64,000 nucleotides of DNA from Brevibacillus_D fluminis_A (GTDB lineage: Bacteria > Bacillota > Bacilli > Brevibacillales > Brevibacillaceae), in the NCBI RefSeq assembly GCF_052072235.1, contig NZ_CM125436.1:2412001-2476000 (forward strand), in the 5' to 3' direction. Numbering within the stretch: position 1 is the first letter of the stretch; every line of letters starts with the position of its first letter. Both the position numbers and the translations under genes were made by a program. Below, piece after piece: positions 49,054 to 58,457 of this stretch. The notes beneath the pieces are model-generated. The model saw nothing but the letters and a program-made list of their open reading frames with translations. It was not told the DNA's origin and made no database searches.

Positions 49054-51333
49054 ATGTCTCATCAGCATAAGCAACATCACCACGATTCGTGCTGCACAGA
49101 CGAGGACCATTCGACAACCGGGCACCAGCACTCGCATGCAGAAGGAGAGCTTCATCATTCAGGCGCGCATGATTGCTGCCATGACGGGCATTGTCACGGC
49201 GATGCCGCGCCGCAAGCTGACGTCAAGCTCCAGGCGGACCGGGTTTTGGTTTATCGCGTCGAGGGAATGGATTGCAGCTCGTGTGCGCTGACGCTTGAAA
49301 AACATATGAGAGCATTGCCTTTCGTCCAACAGATCAGCGTCAATTTTTCGACGGGAAAAATGCAGCTCGTCGCAGATGGGGTGACAGACGGGGAAATCGT
49401 GAAGGAAGTGTCCAAAGCTGGCTATCAGGCAAGCCCACTCACAAACAGGGCGCACCAGCAGAACGCTGCCAAACCAGCCGCTTCCCAGACGACCACGATC
49501 ATCTCGGGCGTTTTTTTGGTGATTGGGTTCCTTCTTTCTTATACAAGTATGGCCCCGCTGGTCAGCACGCTGCTCTATGCGGTATCGCTCTTGATCGCGG
49601 GGGTGAAGCCGGCGCGCAGCGCTTTTTACGGGATTCGGAGCAAATCGCTCGACATGAATGTCTTGATGACAGTGGCAGCGATTGGCGCGGTTTGCATCGG
49701 GGAATGGCTCGAGGCGGCGACGGTCGTCTGGCTGTTTGCGTTGGGCAACACGCTTCAGACCCGTTCCATTGAAAAAACGCGGGAGTCGATCCGCAACCTG
49801 ATGAATTTGACCCCGACAGAGGCACAAGTCAAACAAAACGGGCGGATCGTCGCCAAGCCTGTTGAAGAAGTAGGCATCGGTTCCATCATCGTCGTGCGGC
49901 CGGGCGACAAGGTGCCGCTCGATGGGGAAATTATCGAGGGCAGCTCCAGCATCAACCAGGCGCCGATTACGGGCGAGTCGATTCCGGTCGACAAGAAGGC
50001 GGGGGATGCGGTGTTTGCCGGCACGATCAACGAAAGCGGCACGCTGGACATCCGCGTGACCAAGCTGGTGGAAGATACGGCGATCGCGCGGATCATCCAG
50101 CTGGTGGAGGAGGCCCAGGAGAAAAAGGCGCCGACGCAAGCGTTCGTCGACCGCTTCGCGCACGTGTATACGCCGGTCGTGTTTGTAATGGCGGCAGCCG
50201 TTATGATCGTGCCGCCTTTGATCGGGGTTGGCGCATGGCTGGACTGGTTCTATAAAGGCTTGGAATTGCTTGTCGTCGCCTGTCCATGCGCACTGGTGAT
50301 CTCCACGCCGGTGGCGATCGTATCGGCAATCGGCAACGCAGCGAAAAACGGCGTGCTGATCAAAGGGGGGACGTTCCTCGAAACAGCAGGCAAGCTGACG
50401 GCAATCGCCTTTGACAAGACGGGAACGCTCACGGAAGGGAAACCGGGCGTCACGCATGTGATCGCGTTGGACGGCACAGAGGCTGACGTTCTTTCCATCG
50501 CGGCTGCGATCGAGCGTTATTCCACTCATCCGGTGGCAGTCGCGATCAATGCGTATGCAGCGGCGAACAACATCGCCCCCGCACAGGCGCGAGAGGCGCA
50601 GGCCATTGCCGGAAAAGGTGCGATGGCCACGATCGATGGGGAAGTCTATTATGCGGGCAAACCTGCCTTGTTTACGGAAATGGGTGTCTCGACAGCTGGC
50701 GTCGAGGCACAGATCGGCAGACTGCAACAAGAGGGGAACACGATCATTCTCATCGGTACCGCGGCCAAACTGGCAGGCGTCATCGCCGTTGCCGATAAGG
50801 TACGCGAAATCACTGTCGAGGCGCTCCGCAAGCTGAAGGAAGTCGGCATCGAGCAGACGGTCATGCTGACTGGCGACAATCGGGGGACCGCGCAAAAAGT
50901 TGCGTCGCAAACCGGTGTCACACGTTATATGGCGGAGCTTTTGCCGCAGGACAAGGTGAATGCGGTCAAGTCGCTGCAGCGCGAAGGAAACATCGTCGCG
51001 ATGGTGGGGGACGGCATCAACGACGCGCCGGCGCTGGCAACGGCGGACATCGGCATCGCCATGGGCGGGGCAGGCACCGACACCGCGATGGAAACCGCAG
51101 ACATCGTCCTGATGGCAGACAATCTCGAACGACTGCCGCACACGATCAAGCTAAGCCGCAAAGCGATCCGCATCATCAAGGAAAACATCTGGTTCTCCAT
51201 CATCATCAAACTGCTCGCGCTCATCCTGATTTTCCCCGGCTACCTCACACTCTGGATCGCCGTCTTAAGCGACACGGGCGCAGCTTTGATCGTCATCCTG
51301 AACAGCATGCGATTGCTCCGCATGAAAGCATAA
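49054..51333 (+). CDS. cadA: Heavy-metal efflux P-type ATPase (P1B, Cd/Zn/Pb type)
   Basis: 759 residues from the ATG at 49054 (GTG at 49051 also possible; AAAGGG upstream). The first 60 residues form a His/Cys/Asp-rich metal-binding stretch, followed by one HMA domain with GMDCSSC (Cys74, Cys77). Then eight membrane segments with the CPC transport motif (ACPCAL, Cys410-Cys412), phosphorylation site DKTGTLTEG (Asp454), the P1B STHP motif, TGDN and GDGINDAP. CPC with a His-rich N-terminus and the neighbouring CadC point to Cd, Zn or Pb export. Confidence 0.95.
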   Translation: MSHQHKQHHHDSCCTDEDHSTTGHQHSHAEGELHHSGAHDCCHDGHCHGDAAPQADVKLQADRVLVYRVEGMDCSSCALTLEKHMRALPFVQQISVNFSTGKMQLVADGVTDGEIVKEVSKAGYQASPLTNRAHQQNAAKPAASQTTTIISGVFLVIGFLLSYTSMAPLVSTLLYAVSLLIAGVKPARSAFYGIRSKSLDMNVLMTVAAIGAVCIGEWLEAATVVWLFALGNTLQTRSIEKTRESIRNLMNLTPTEAQVKQNGRIVAKPVEEVGIGSIIVVRPGDKVPLDGEIIEGSSSINQAPITGESIPVDKKAGDAVFAGTINESGTLDIRVTKLVEDTAIARIIQLVEEAQEKKAPTQAFVDRFAHVYTPVVFVMAAAVMIVPPLIGVGAWLDWFYKGLELLVVACPCALVISTPVAIVSAIGNAAKNGVLIKGGTFLETAGKLTAIAFDKTGTLTEGKPGVTHVIALDGTEADVLSIAAAIERYSTHPVAVAINAYAAANNIAPAQAREAQAIAGKGAMATIDGEVYYAGKPALFTEMGVSTAGVEAQIGRLQQEGNTIILIGTAAKLAGVIAVADKVREITVEALRKLKEVGIEQTVMLTGDNRGTAQKVASQTGVTRYMAELLPQDKVNAVKSLQREGNIVAMVGDGINDAPALATADIGIAMGGAGTDTAMETADIVLMADNLERLPHTIKLSRKAIRIIKENIWFSIIIKLLALILIFPGYLTLWIAVLSDTGAALIVILNSMRLLRMKA

Positions 51334-51334
51334 A

Positions 51335-51366
51335 AAGAGGGATAGCGCCCTCTTCTTATGCTTTTT
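51335..51366 (+). terminator. Weak terminator after cadA
   Basis: AAGAGGG / CCCTCTT small stem; the T stretch comes several bases later (CTTATGCTTTTTC). Confidence 0.5.
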
Positions 51367-51423
51367 CATGTTTTATTCTTTTTCCATCCCAAATCCCGAC
51401 CGTGCTTTCGATATCGTTACAAC

Positions 51424-52137
51424 TTAATGATGATACTCACGAGAATTTCCTTTTTTATCGACAGTCAACGATCCGTCTTCTTGCAGTTCAGCATAAAAGA
51501 CTTCCTCTAATGAATGAACACCATGTTTGGCAAGCTCCTGGTAAAGCCACTTCTTGCTCAGGTTAAATTCTTTGAGATTTTTCTCAACGATTTGGCTATC
51601 CACAATGAGTTCAGATGGAAAAACGGTCACGGCCGGTTTTTTGATCTGTAAGTCATCTCTTGTTACACTCTCGGCGCCTTTTGTTTTCATGATGCTGAGT
51701 TGGCCATTCGGTTCAAGAATCGCATAGGCAACATCTTTTAGCGAAAAAACGTTTTCTTTCCGCAGCATCATGCTCAAGTCATCCATGTTAAGCCTGCATT
51801 GAGCCATCGCTTCTTCCAAGATTTCCCCTTTTTTGATGACGATTGTCGGCTGTCCATCCAGTAAAACTCTTGCTTTGCTCGATTTGAGGCTGATAGTTTC
51901 GACGAGAATGGTCAGGAGCACCCATAGGGAAAGGGAAATAAGACCTTCAAAAAAATTGATATTTTGTTCGATCACCATCGCACCTGTAATGGAACCAATG
52001 GTGATGCCCGTTACGTAGGTAAAGAAAGTCACATTGCTAAGCTGTTTCTTCCCGAGAATTCTTGTTAGAACCAAAATAACGACGAATCCACAGAGTGTTT
52101 TCATGGTGATTTCCAGGAAATTGAAATCGGGTCCCAT
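51424..52137 (-). CDS. DUF421 / YetF-family membrane protein
   Basis: 237 residues from the ATG at 52137, with GGAGGG upstream. Three membrane helices (about 10-90) with FVVILVLTRILGKKQLSNVT, then the DUF421 soluble part: VLLDGQPTIVIKKGEILEEA, RLNMDDLSMMLRKENVFSLK, DVAYAILEPNGQLSIMK and a C-terminal subdomain as in YetF/YdfR. Full-length version of the family, unlike the shorter copy at 7812. Likely role in spore or membrane biology; unproven. Confidence 0.9.
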   Translation of the reverse strand: MGPDFNFLEITMKTLCGFVVILVLTRILGKKQLSNVTFFTYVTGITIGSITGAMVIEQNINFFEGLISLSLWVLLTILVETISLKSSKARVLLDGQPTIVIKKGEILEEAMAQCRLNMDDLSMMLRKENVFSLKDVAYAILEPNGQLSIMKTKGAESVTRDDLQIKKPAVTVFPSELIVDSQIVEKNLKEFNLSKKWLYQELAKHGVHSLEEVFYAELQEDGSLTVDKKGNSREYHH

Positions 52138-52311
52138 CCGTTTCCCTCCAATTGGAAGTCTGCTGTTAGTATGACCATTTCACTCAAGATTACTTCCGGT
52201 GAGCGATGGGAATAGTGAAGCTGCCCGTATATACACCCTCGCAATTGTAGCCTCCTCATCTACTCTGCTATCATGAGAAGAAAGACAAGCATCCCGATAG
52301 GAGAGAACCAG

Positions 52312-53055
52312 ATGAACGAAACGATCTCGCTGTTGATGAACCATCGTTCCATCCGCAAATACAGCGCACAGCAACTGACCGAGGAACAGCTCCAAACGAT
52401 GATCGCGGCTGCGCAAATGGCATCCACCTCCAGCAACGTCCAGGCATACAGCGTCATCGCCGTGACCGATCCGGCGAAAAAACAGCAATTGGCCCAATTG
52501 GCTGGCAATCAGGCGTACATCGAGGAGTGTCCGGTTTTTCTCGTTTGGTGTGCCGACTTGTATCGGTTGAAAGCGAGCACCGCTGCCTATACGGAAGGCA
52601 AAGAAACGTATGAAGATTCGACGGAAAACTTCCTCGTCGCCTCGATGGACGCGGCCCTCGCCGCGCAAAATGCAGCTGTGGCAGCGGAGTCCATGGGGCT
52701 TGGCATCGTGTATATCGGCGGCGTCCGCAACCAAATTGCCCAGGTGTCTCGGCTGCTGGAATTGCCGGAGCTGGTTTATCCGGTATTTGGCATGTGCGTA
52801 GGCTATCCGGACCAGCAGCCTGGCCAGCGGCCGCGGCTCCCGCAAGAAGCTGTGCTGCACCGCGATGCTTATGACGCAGCCAAAACCGTTGAGCAGGTGA
52901 AACGCTACGATGAAACGATGGTCGCGTATTTGCGCGAGCGGACCGGCGGCGAGAAGTCGACCCCGTGGTCCGAAATTATGGCGGATCGTTTGGCAAAACC
53001 GACACGCATGCACATGAAATCGTTTTTGGAAGGCAAAGGCTTTATGCGCAAATAA
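52312..53055 (+). CDS. Oxygen-insensitive NAD(P)H nitroreductase (NfsA/NfrA-like)
   Basis: 247 residues from the ATG at 52312, with AGGAGA upstream. FMN flavoenzyme of the NfsA/FRP group: MNHRSIRKYSAQQLTEEQLQ at the N-terminus for FMN phosphate binding, MASTSSNVQAYSVIAVTD, AAVAAESMGLGIVYIGGVRN, and the extended C-terminal helical part NfsA uses for NADPH. Reduces nitro compounds, quinones or flavins. A 40-base gap leads to the alcohol dehydrogenase gene, so the two may be co-transcribed. Confidence 0.92.
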   Translation: MNETISLLMNHRSIRKYSAQQLTEEQLQTMIAAAQMASTSSNVQAYSVIAVTDPAKKQQLAQLAGNQAYIEECPVFLVWCADLYRLKASTAAYTEGKETYEDSTENFLVASMDAALAAQNAAVAAESMGLGIVYIGGVRNQIAQVSRLLELPELVYPVFGMCVGYPDQQPGQRPRLPQEAVLHRDAYDAAKTVEQVKRYDETMVAYLRERTGGEKSTPWSEIMADRLAKPTRMHMKSFLEGKGFMRK

Positions 53056-53095
53056 AAAATGGCCAGCAAGCCATGCAAACAAGGGAGAGGTTCGG

Positions 53096-54256
53096 ATGAA
53101 TTCCTATCGTTATCATTGCGCGACTCAAATTGAAATGGGACTGGGAAAAGCGAAAGAGCTGCCAGCGCTTTTGGAGGCTCTGTCAATCGGCAAGTCCCTG
53201 CTGCTGGTAAGCGACCCCGGCGTGATCCGCGCCGGCCTGGTAGAGCCGATCCAGGCTGCGCTTGTACAGGCGGGCTACCGCGTTGCCGTCTTTGATGCGC
53301 TCAAACAAAATCCACGCGATACGGATTGCCTGGCAGGTGCGGAACTGTTCCGCGAATGTGGTGCAGAGGCCGTGGTGGCTATCGGCGGGGGCAGCGCGAT
53401 GGACACGGGGAAAACGATCGCGCTGTGCGGGCCCAATGGCGGCACCCCAGCCGAGTACGCGGATGGACAGCGCGCCTATGCTAAGGTAGCCCCGATCATT
53501 TGCGTGCCGACGACAGCCGGTACCGGATCGGAGGTCACCCGCTCGGCGGTGATTACCGAAGAAGCGACTCACCGCAAAATGACGCTGAAGCACGCGGCGC
53601 TGCGCCCGCTTTTGGCCGTGCTCGATCCGGAGCTCACGTTCAGCGTGCCCGCTTCCGTCACGGCGGCAACCGGCGTCGATGCCTTGGTCCATGCGATTGA
53701 AGGCTATACGTGCAAGGTGACCAACCCGATCTCCCAAGCGCTTGGCGCCCGTGCGATGCAGACGATCGTACCCGCTCTTCCGCTTGTTTTTCAGGATGGC
53801 GGCAATGTGCAAGCGCGCTATGCGATGATGGAAGGGAGCTTGCTTGCCGGCTTGTGCTTCGGCTCAGCGGACGTGGCCGCTGTCCATTGTCTCGCGGAAG
53901 CGTTGGGCGGCTTGTACGATACGCCACATGGCGTCGCCAATGCTGTCTTTTTGCCGCACGTTCTGCGTTTCAACGCCGAGGAAAACAAGCCGATGCATGC
54001 AGGGCTCGCGCGCATCATGAGCTTTGCCCAAGACCAAGATGATGAACAGACGGCAGTGGACAAGCTGATCGCAGGGATTGAGGGATGGACGAAAGGCTTG
54101 CAAATTCCGTCGTTGCGCGAACTGCCAGGCGTATGCGAAGCGGACTTTCCTAGAATCGTCGAGCTTTCCATGCAGAACGGCTCGACGCCGAGCAATGTCA
54201 GAACGATTACGGCGGATGATTATAGGATGATTTTGCAAAACGCGTACAAGCAATGA
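53096..54256 (+). CDS. Iron-containing alcohol dehydrogenase
   Basis: 386 residues, group III dehydrogenase. NAD(P)-binding GGGSAMDTGK, the TTAGTGSEVTRSAVI block, and metal-ligand regions TGVDALVHAIEGY, VHCLAEALGGLYDTPHGVAN are intact (Asp and three His). Substrate not defined; some relatives act on lactaldehyde, butanol or 1,3-propanediol. AAGGGAGAGG precedes the ATG. Possibly co-transcribed with the nitroreductase, ending at a strong terminator. Confidence 0.93.
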   Translation: MNSYRYHCATQIEMGLGKAKELPALLEALSIGKSLLLVSDPGVIRAGLVEPIQAALVQAGYRVAVFDALKQNPRDTDCLAGAELFRECGAEAVVAIGGGSAMDTGKTIALCGPNGGTPAEYADGQRAYAKVAPIICVPTTAGTGSEVTRSAVITEEATHRKMTLKHAALRPLLAVLDPELTFSVPASVTAATGVDALVHAIEGYTCKVTNPISQALGARAMQTIVPALPLVFQDGGNVQARYAMMEGSLLAGLCFGSADVAAVHCLAEALGGLYDTPHGVANAVFLPHVLRFNAEENKPMHAGLARIMSFAQDQDDEQTAVDKLIAGIEGWTKGLQIPSLRELPGVCEADFPRIVELSMQNGSTPSNVRTITADDYRMILQNAYKQ

Positions 54257-54266
54257 GTGGTAACTT

Positions 54267-54312
54267 AAAAGGCCGGCTTCTCCCAAGCTGAGAGAAGCCG
54301 GCCTTTTTTTTC
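54267..54312. terminator. Bidirectional terminator between alcohol dehydrogenase and LysE genes
   Basis: Perfect 16-base stem AAAAGGCCGGCTTCTC / GAGAAGCCGGCCTTTT with T runs on both strands. Confidence 0.93.
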
Positions 54313-54314
54313 GC

Positions 54315-54929
54315 TTATGACGCAAAGAGCGTCCACAGCATCATCAGCGAAACCGCCCATATGATGACTGCCGAGCATTTGTTCAGCACGATCATCAGTT
54401 TCCCCGACGAATCGATCCGGCCGACCAAACGTCCTGCCAATGCCAGCGAAAAAAACCAGATCCATGACACCGCGATGCAGGACATGGCGAAGGCCCAGCG
54501 ATCCGTCCCCGCATACTGCAGCGAGCTGGTGCCGATGACGCCGATGGTGTCGAGAATCGCATGCGGATTGAGCAGCGAGACGGATGCTGCGAAGGCGATC
54601 TGCTTTTTCCATGAGTAGACTTCCTTTTCCTCCTGGATCATGCGGGGCTTGCTGTTCCACGTGACCCACCCCATATAAACCAGAAACACAAAACCGGCCA
54701 AGAGCAGGATGGTCTTTACCCAGGTGCTGGCGAGAACCAGCACCGACACGCCGGTGATCGCCAGTGTAATCAAAAGCGTATCGCACAGCGACGCTGTCAC
54801 AATGACAGGTAACGCGCGCCAGTACGAGCGCTGATAAGCTCCTTGCTGAAAGATGAAAACGTTTTGCACGCCCAGCGGCAAAATAAGGCCGAAAGATAAA
54901 ATGACGCCGTGAAAAAGTATCGTCCACAC
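54315..54929 (-). CDS. LysE/ArgO-family amino acid exporter
   Basis: 204 residues, six membrane segments, GTG start at 54929 behind AGGAGG. Conserved LysE features: LPLGVQNVFIFQQGAYQRSY near the N-terminus and SLLNPHAILDTIGVIG (the Asn-Pro-His motif of the ArgO/LysE branch). Exports basic or other amino acids. Divergent from a MocR-type regulator, a common pairing for amino-acid exporters. Confidence 0.92.
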   Translation of the reverse strand: MWTILFHGVILSFGLILPLGVQNVFIFQQGAYQRSYWRALPVIVTASLCDTLLITLAITGVSVLVLASTWVKTILLLAGFVFLVYMGWVTWNSKPRMIQEEKEVYSWKKQIAFAASVSLLNPHAILDTIGVIGTSSLQYAGTDRWAFAMSCIAVSWIWFFSLALAGRLVGRIDSSGKLMIVLNKCSAVIIWAVSLMMLWTLFAS

Positions 54930-55001
54930 GGTAAATCAAACCTCCTGTTCGTTTGGTCTTAAGTGTAGAAAAAAACCGGCCGTTTGTCTCCGACCAAATG
55001 G

Positions 55002-55033
55002 ATGGTTTCTCACCCAACCATGTTTGCTATAAT
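55002..55033 (+). promoter_or_regulatory. Promoter of the MocR gene with overlapping inverted repeat
   Basis: Extended -10 TGCTATAAT (55025-55033). ATGGTT/AACCAT (55002-55021), a perfect 6-base inverted repeat, covers the -35 position. Further out GTTTGGTC (54951) is mirrored by GACCAAA (54992). These are candidate sites for the MocR protein controlling both divergent genes. Confidence 0.5.
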
Positions 55034-55139
55034 CGAAAGGAGTATATGTGCGATAAAAAAGCTTGCTGAAATCGTACGCAAGCGAGTCAACGAAGCGCAA
55101 TGGTCTGAAAGACACCGACAAGAGAAGGGAGTATCGCTG

Positions 55140-56606
55140 ATGATTACCGTCGACTGGAAACCAAACCGCTTTTCGCCCGTCCCGATCCAAAAACAGATCG
55201 AGCACTTCGTCAAAGACAAGATTGTCAACGGCGAATGGACGATCGGGACCAGGCTGCCGTCGCAGCGTGCGCTGGCGCAAGCGTTTGGCGTGAACCGGAG
55301 CACAGTCGTGGCGGCATTGGATGAACTGACGGCGGCAGGCTTGCTTGCGGGCAATACCGGAGGCGGGACGCGTGTCATCAACACGACGTGGAGCCTGCTA
55401 GCCTCCGTCTCGCCAACCAACTGGAATGCGAATGTGGAACTGGGCATCCATCCGCCCAATTTGCCGACCATTCAGGAGATCAACCACGCCGAATTCCGTT
55501 CAGGCATCATCCGGCTCGGCACCGGGGAGCTTTCCCCCAGCCTCCTGCCTGCAAGCGAACACATGCAGCAGCTGTTTGCCCGTCAAGCGGCACGGCCGAT
55601 CCCGCTTGGCTACCAGGAGGCAAAAGGCGATTTGTTTTTGCGCGAACAGATTGTCCAGCGTCTGAAAAAAGAGGGGATCGCGACCTCGCCCGACAGCGTG
55701 CTGATCGTGTCGGGAGCACTGCAGGCGCTGCAACTGATCGCCATCGGCTTGCTGAAAAAAGGCTCGACGGTTCTGCTGGAAAACCCGTCGTACCTGCATT
55801 CGCTCCATGTGTTCCAATCTGCTGGCATGAAGCTGCAGGGTGTGCCGATGGATGCGGACGGTTTGCAGGCTGAACTCTTGCCTGCCTACCAAAAGCAGTT
55901 CAAAGGCGCGATCCTTTACTCCATCCCGACCTTCCACAATCCGACCGGGATCGTCATGCCTGCAAAGCGGAGGGAGGAGCTTTTGCGCATATGTGACGAG
56001 CAGAGTCTGCCGATCATCGAGGATGACGTGTACCGCGACCTGTGGCTGGATGAAAGGCCGCCACGACCGATCAAGGCTGGCGACAAAAACGGCAATGTGC
56101 TCTACCTCGGCAGCATGTCCAAATCGGTGAGCCCGGGTCTGCGGATCGGCTGGCTCGTCGGCCCCCAGCCCGTCATTGAACGGTTGGCGGACATCAAAAT
56201 GCAGATCGATTACGGTGCAAGCTCTCTCTCCCAATGGGCAGCGGGCGAATGGATTGCGAGCGGAGCATACGACCAGCGGCTTGCCGTCATCCGCGAACAG
56301 CTGCGCGTGCGCCGGGCGTGCATGCTGACGGCGTTGGAGCGGCATTGCCGCGAGCTTGCCTGCTGGGATTACCCGACAGGCGGGTTTTATATATGGCTGC
56401 GGATGCATGCGGCGATTCCGATGAAGACGCTGTTTGATCGGGCGCTTTCGGACGGCATCCTGCTCAACCCCGGCCATCTGTACGATCGTCAAGAATTCGG
56501 CGCGCTTCGCTTATCCTATGCCTACGCCTCGCTGGAAGAGATGCAGCGGGGGATCGCTGCCCTTGCCGCTATCATCCGGTCGCTCGGCGCTTTCGGGAGG
56601 ACATAG
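55140..56606 (+). CDS. MocR/PdxR-type regulator (GntR HTH fused to aminotransferase domain)
   Basis: 488 residues from the ATG at 55140, behind AAGGGAG. GntR winged helix (about 10-78) with LPSQRALAQAFGVNRSTVVA, then an aminotransferase I fold with PTFHNPTGIVMPAKRREELL, IIEDDVYRDLWLDE and the PLP lysine in SMSKSVSPGLRIGW. Divergent from the LysE exporter, so probably its activator or repressor in response to an amino acid. Distinct in sequence from the MocR at 5109. Confidence 0.92.
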   Translation: MITVDWKPNRFSPVPIQKQIEHFVKDKIVNGEWTIGTRLPSQRALAQAFGVNRSTVVAALDELTAAGLLAGNTGGGTRVINTTWSLLASVSPTNWNANVELGIHPPNLPTIQEINHAEFRSGIIRLGTGELSPSLLPASEHMQQLFARQAARPIPLGYQEAKGDLFLREQIVQRLKKEGIATSPDSVLIVSGALQALQLIAIGLLKKGSTVLLENPSYLHSLHVFQSAGMKLQGVPMDADGLQAELLPAYQKQFKGAILYSIPTFHNPTGIVMPAKRREELLRICDEQSLPIIEDDVYRDLWLDERPPRPIKAGDKNGNVLYLGSMSKSVSPGLRIGWLVGPQPVIERLADIKMQIDYGASSLSQWAAGEWIASGAYDQRLAVIREQLRVRRACMLTALERHCRELACWDYPTGGFYIWLRMHAAIPMKTLFDRALSDGILLNPGHLYDRQEFGALRLSYAYASLEEMQRGIAALAAIIRSLGAFGRT

Positions 56607-56719
56607 CCGACAGATGCGTACTTCTTTATGTGATAATCGCGGATTTTTGCATTATGATGGGTAAGTAGAGAGGAACGACTGATACGGCGCATTCGCTGAC
56701 GGAGAAGGAGAGCGTATGG

Positions 56720-58456
56720 ATGGGATACTTGCGTAAATATGCGGGCAAATACGGCGGGCGGTTTCTGCTCGCGGTTCTGTTCGTGACCATGGAGGCGCTG
56801 GCAGATCTTTTGCTGCCGACCATCATGTCACAAATCATCGATGTGGGCATCGCCCAGCAGCGCACCGATTACGTGCTGAAAATGGGCGGCTTGATGCTTT
56901 TGATTACAGCGGGCAGCGCGGTGATGGCAAGCGGGCGCAACTTCATCTCAAGCATCGTGTCACAGCGGTTCGGCAATGAGCTGCGCGCCGACCTGTACCG
57001 CAAAATCCTCAGCTTGCCGTTTGAGAGCATGGATAAGCTGGATCGGGCTTCATTGGTGACACGACTGACCAATGACGTGACACAGGTGCAAAACTTCGCC
57101 AACGGGCTGATGCGGATTTTCGTCAAGTCGCCGATCATCTGCATCGGCAGCCTGATCATGGCGACACGGCTCAATCCGCATCTGGCAACCGTGCTGGCTG
57201 TCGTTGTGCCGGTTGTGGCAGTCCTGATCGCAATCAACATGAAGGTCGGCTTTCCGCGCTTTTTGAAAGTGCAGGCGGCCTTGGACCAGCTCAATCGCGT
57301 CACGCGGGAATACTTGTCAGGCGTGCGCGTGGTCAAAGCGTTCAACCGGTTTGATTATGAGGTGCAAAAATTCGCGGGATACAATGAAGAGTTCCGTTCG
57401 CGCTCGGTGAATTCCATGCGGGTGATGAATGTGTTCAGCCCGGCGATCATGCTGACCGTGAATTTCGGCATCATCGCCATCCTGTGGATGGGTGCATTGC
57501 GCGTAGATTCGGGTCACATGCAGGTGGGGCATATCGTCGCGTTCATCAACTACATGACCCAAATCCTTTTTTCGCTGATGGTCATCTCGATGGTGTTCAC
57601 CATGTTCGTGCGCGCCCGGGCCTCCGCTGGCCGGATCGGCGAGGTTTTTGCCCAACAGGCGAGCGACCGGACGGAAGGGGGCGTGCAAGCACAAGCTCTT
57701 GCGGAAGGGACACGCGGGCGGATCGATTTCCAAAACGTTTTTTTCGCCTATGCGGATTCGCCTGAATCCCCGGTTGTGCGCAATGTCAGCTTTACATGTC
57801 TGCCAGGCCAGACGATCGGCCTGATCGGTTCGACCGGTTCAGGGAAAAGCAGTCTGATCAGCTTGATCCCGCGTTTTTACAAGGCAAGCGAGGGACGGAT
57901 TCTGGTGGACGGCGTTGACGTCGCGCAGATGGATACGGGCAGCTTGCGCGAGAAAATCGCGGTCGTACCGCAAAAAACAATTTTGTTCACCGGAACGGTC
58001 ACGGAGAACATACGCTGGGGGAAAGAAGACGCCACGGAGGATGAAATCAGGCAGGCTGCCGAAATCGCGGAAGCTCATCCGTTTATCGCCTCCTCGCCGG
58101 AAGGGTATCAAACCCGGATTGGCCAAGGCGGTGTCAACTTCTCCGGCGGTCAAAAGCAGCGTCTGTCCATCGCGCGGGCATTGGTGCGCAAGCCGGACAT
58201 TTTGATTCTCGACGACTGTACCAGCGCGCTGGATGCGGCGACCGAGGCGCGGATCAAGTCGGCGCTTAAGTCGTATGCAAAAGGGCTTACATGCATCATG
58301 ATCGCCCAGCGCATCACCTCGGTGATGGACGCGGACAACATCATCGTGCTCGACCAGGGGCAGGTTGTCGGCATGGGCACGCATGATGAGCTGATGAAGG
58401 CGTGCACCGTGTACCAGGAAATGTACCGGTCGCAAATCGGACGGGAGGTATCGTAG
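56720..58456 (+). CDS. ABC exporter half-transporter, subunit 1 (degenerate catalytic site)
   Basis: 578 residues: six membrane helices (about 15-310) and an ATPase domain. Walker A GSTGSGKSS, signature FSGGQKQR, but Walker B reads ILILDDCTSALD, with Asp where the catalytic Glu should be. This asymmetric pattern is that of TM287 in the TM287/288 and BmrC/BmrD heterodimers. AAGGAG is nine bases before the ATG. The partner gene begins one base after this stop. Confidence 0.93.
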   Translation: MGYLRKYAGKYGGRFLLAVLFVTMEALADLLLPTIMSQIIDVGIAQQRTDYVLKMGGLMLLITAGSAVMASGRNFISSIVSQRFGNELRADLYRKILSLPFESMDKLDRASLVTRLTNDVTQVQNFANGLMRIFVKSPIICIGSLIMATRLNPHLATVLAVVVPVVAVLIAINMKVGFPRFLKVQAALDQLNRVTREYLSGVRVVKAFNRFDYEVQKFAGYNEEFRSRSVNSMRVMNVFSPAIMLTVNFGIIAILWMGALRVDSGHMQVGHIVAFINYMTQILFSLMVISMVFTMFVRARASAGRIGEVFAQQASDRTEGGVQAQALAEGTRGRIDFQNVFFAYADSPESPVVRNVSFTCLPGQTIGLIGSTGSGKSSLISLIPRFYKASEGRILVDGVDVAQMDTGSLREKIAVVPQKTILFTGTVTENIRWGKEDATEDEIRQAAEIAEAHPFIASSPEGYQTRIGQGGVNFSGGQKQRLSIARALVRKPDILILDDCTSALDAATEARIKSALKSYAKGLTCIMIAQRITSVMDADNIIVLDQGQVVGMGTHDELMKACTVYQEMYRSQIGREVS

Positions 58457-58457
58457 T

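Noticed and set aside
49159..51141. 660-codon minus-strand frame
   Set aside because: Antisense of cadA.
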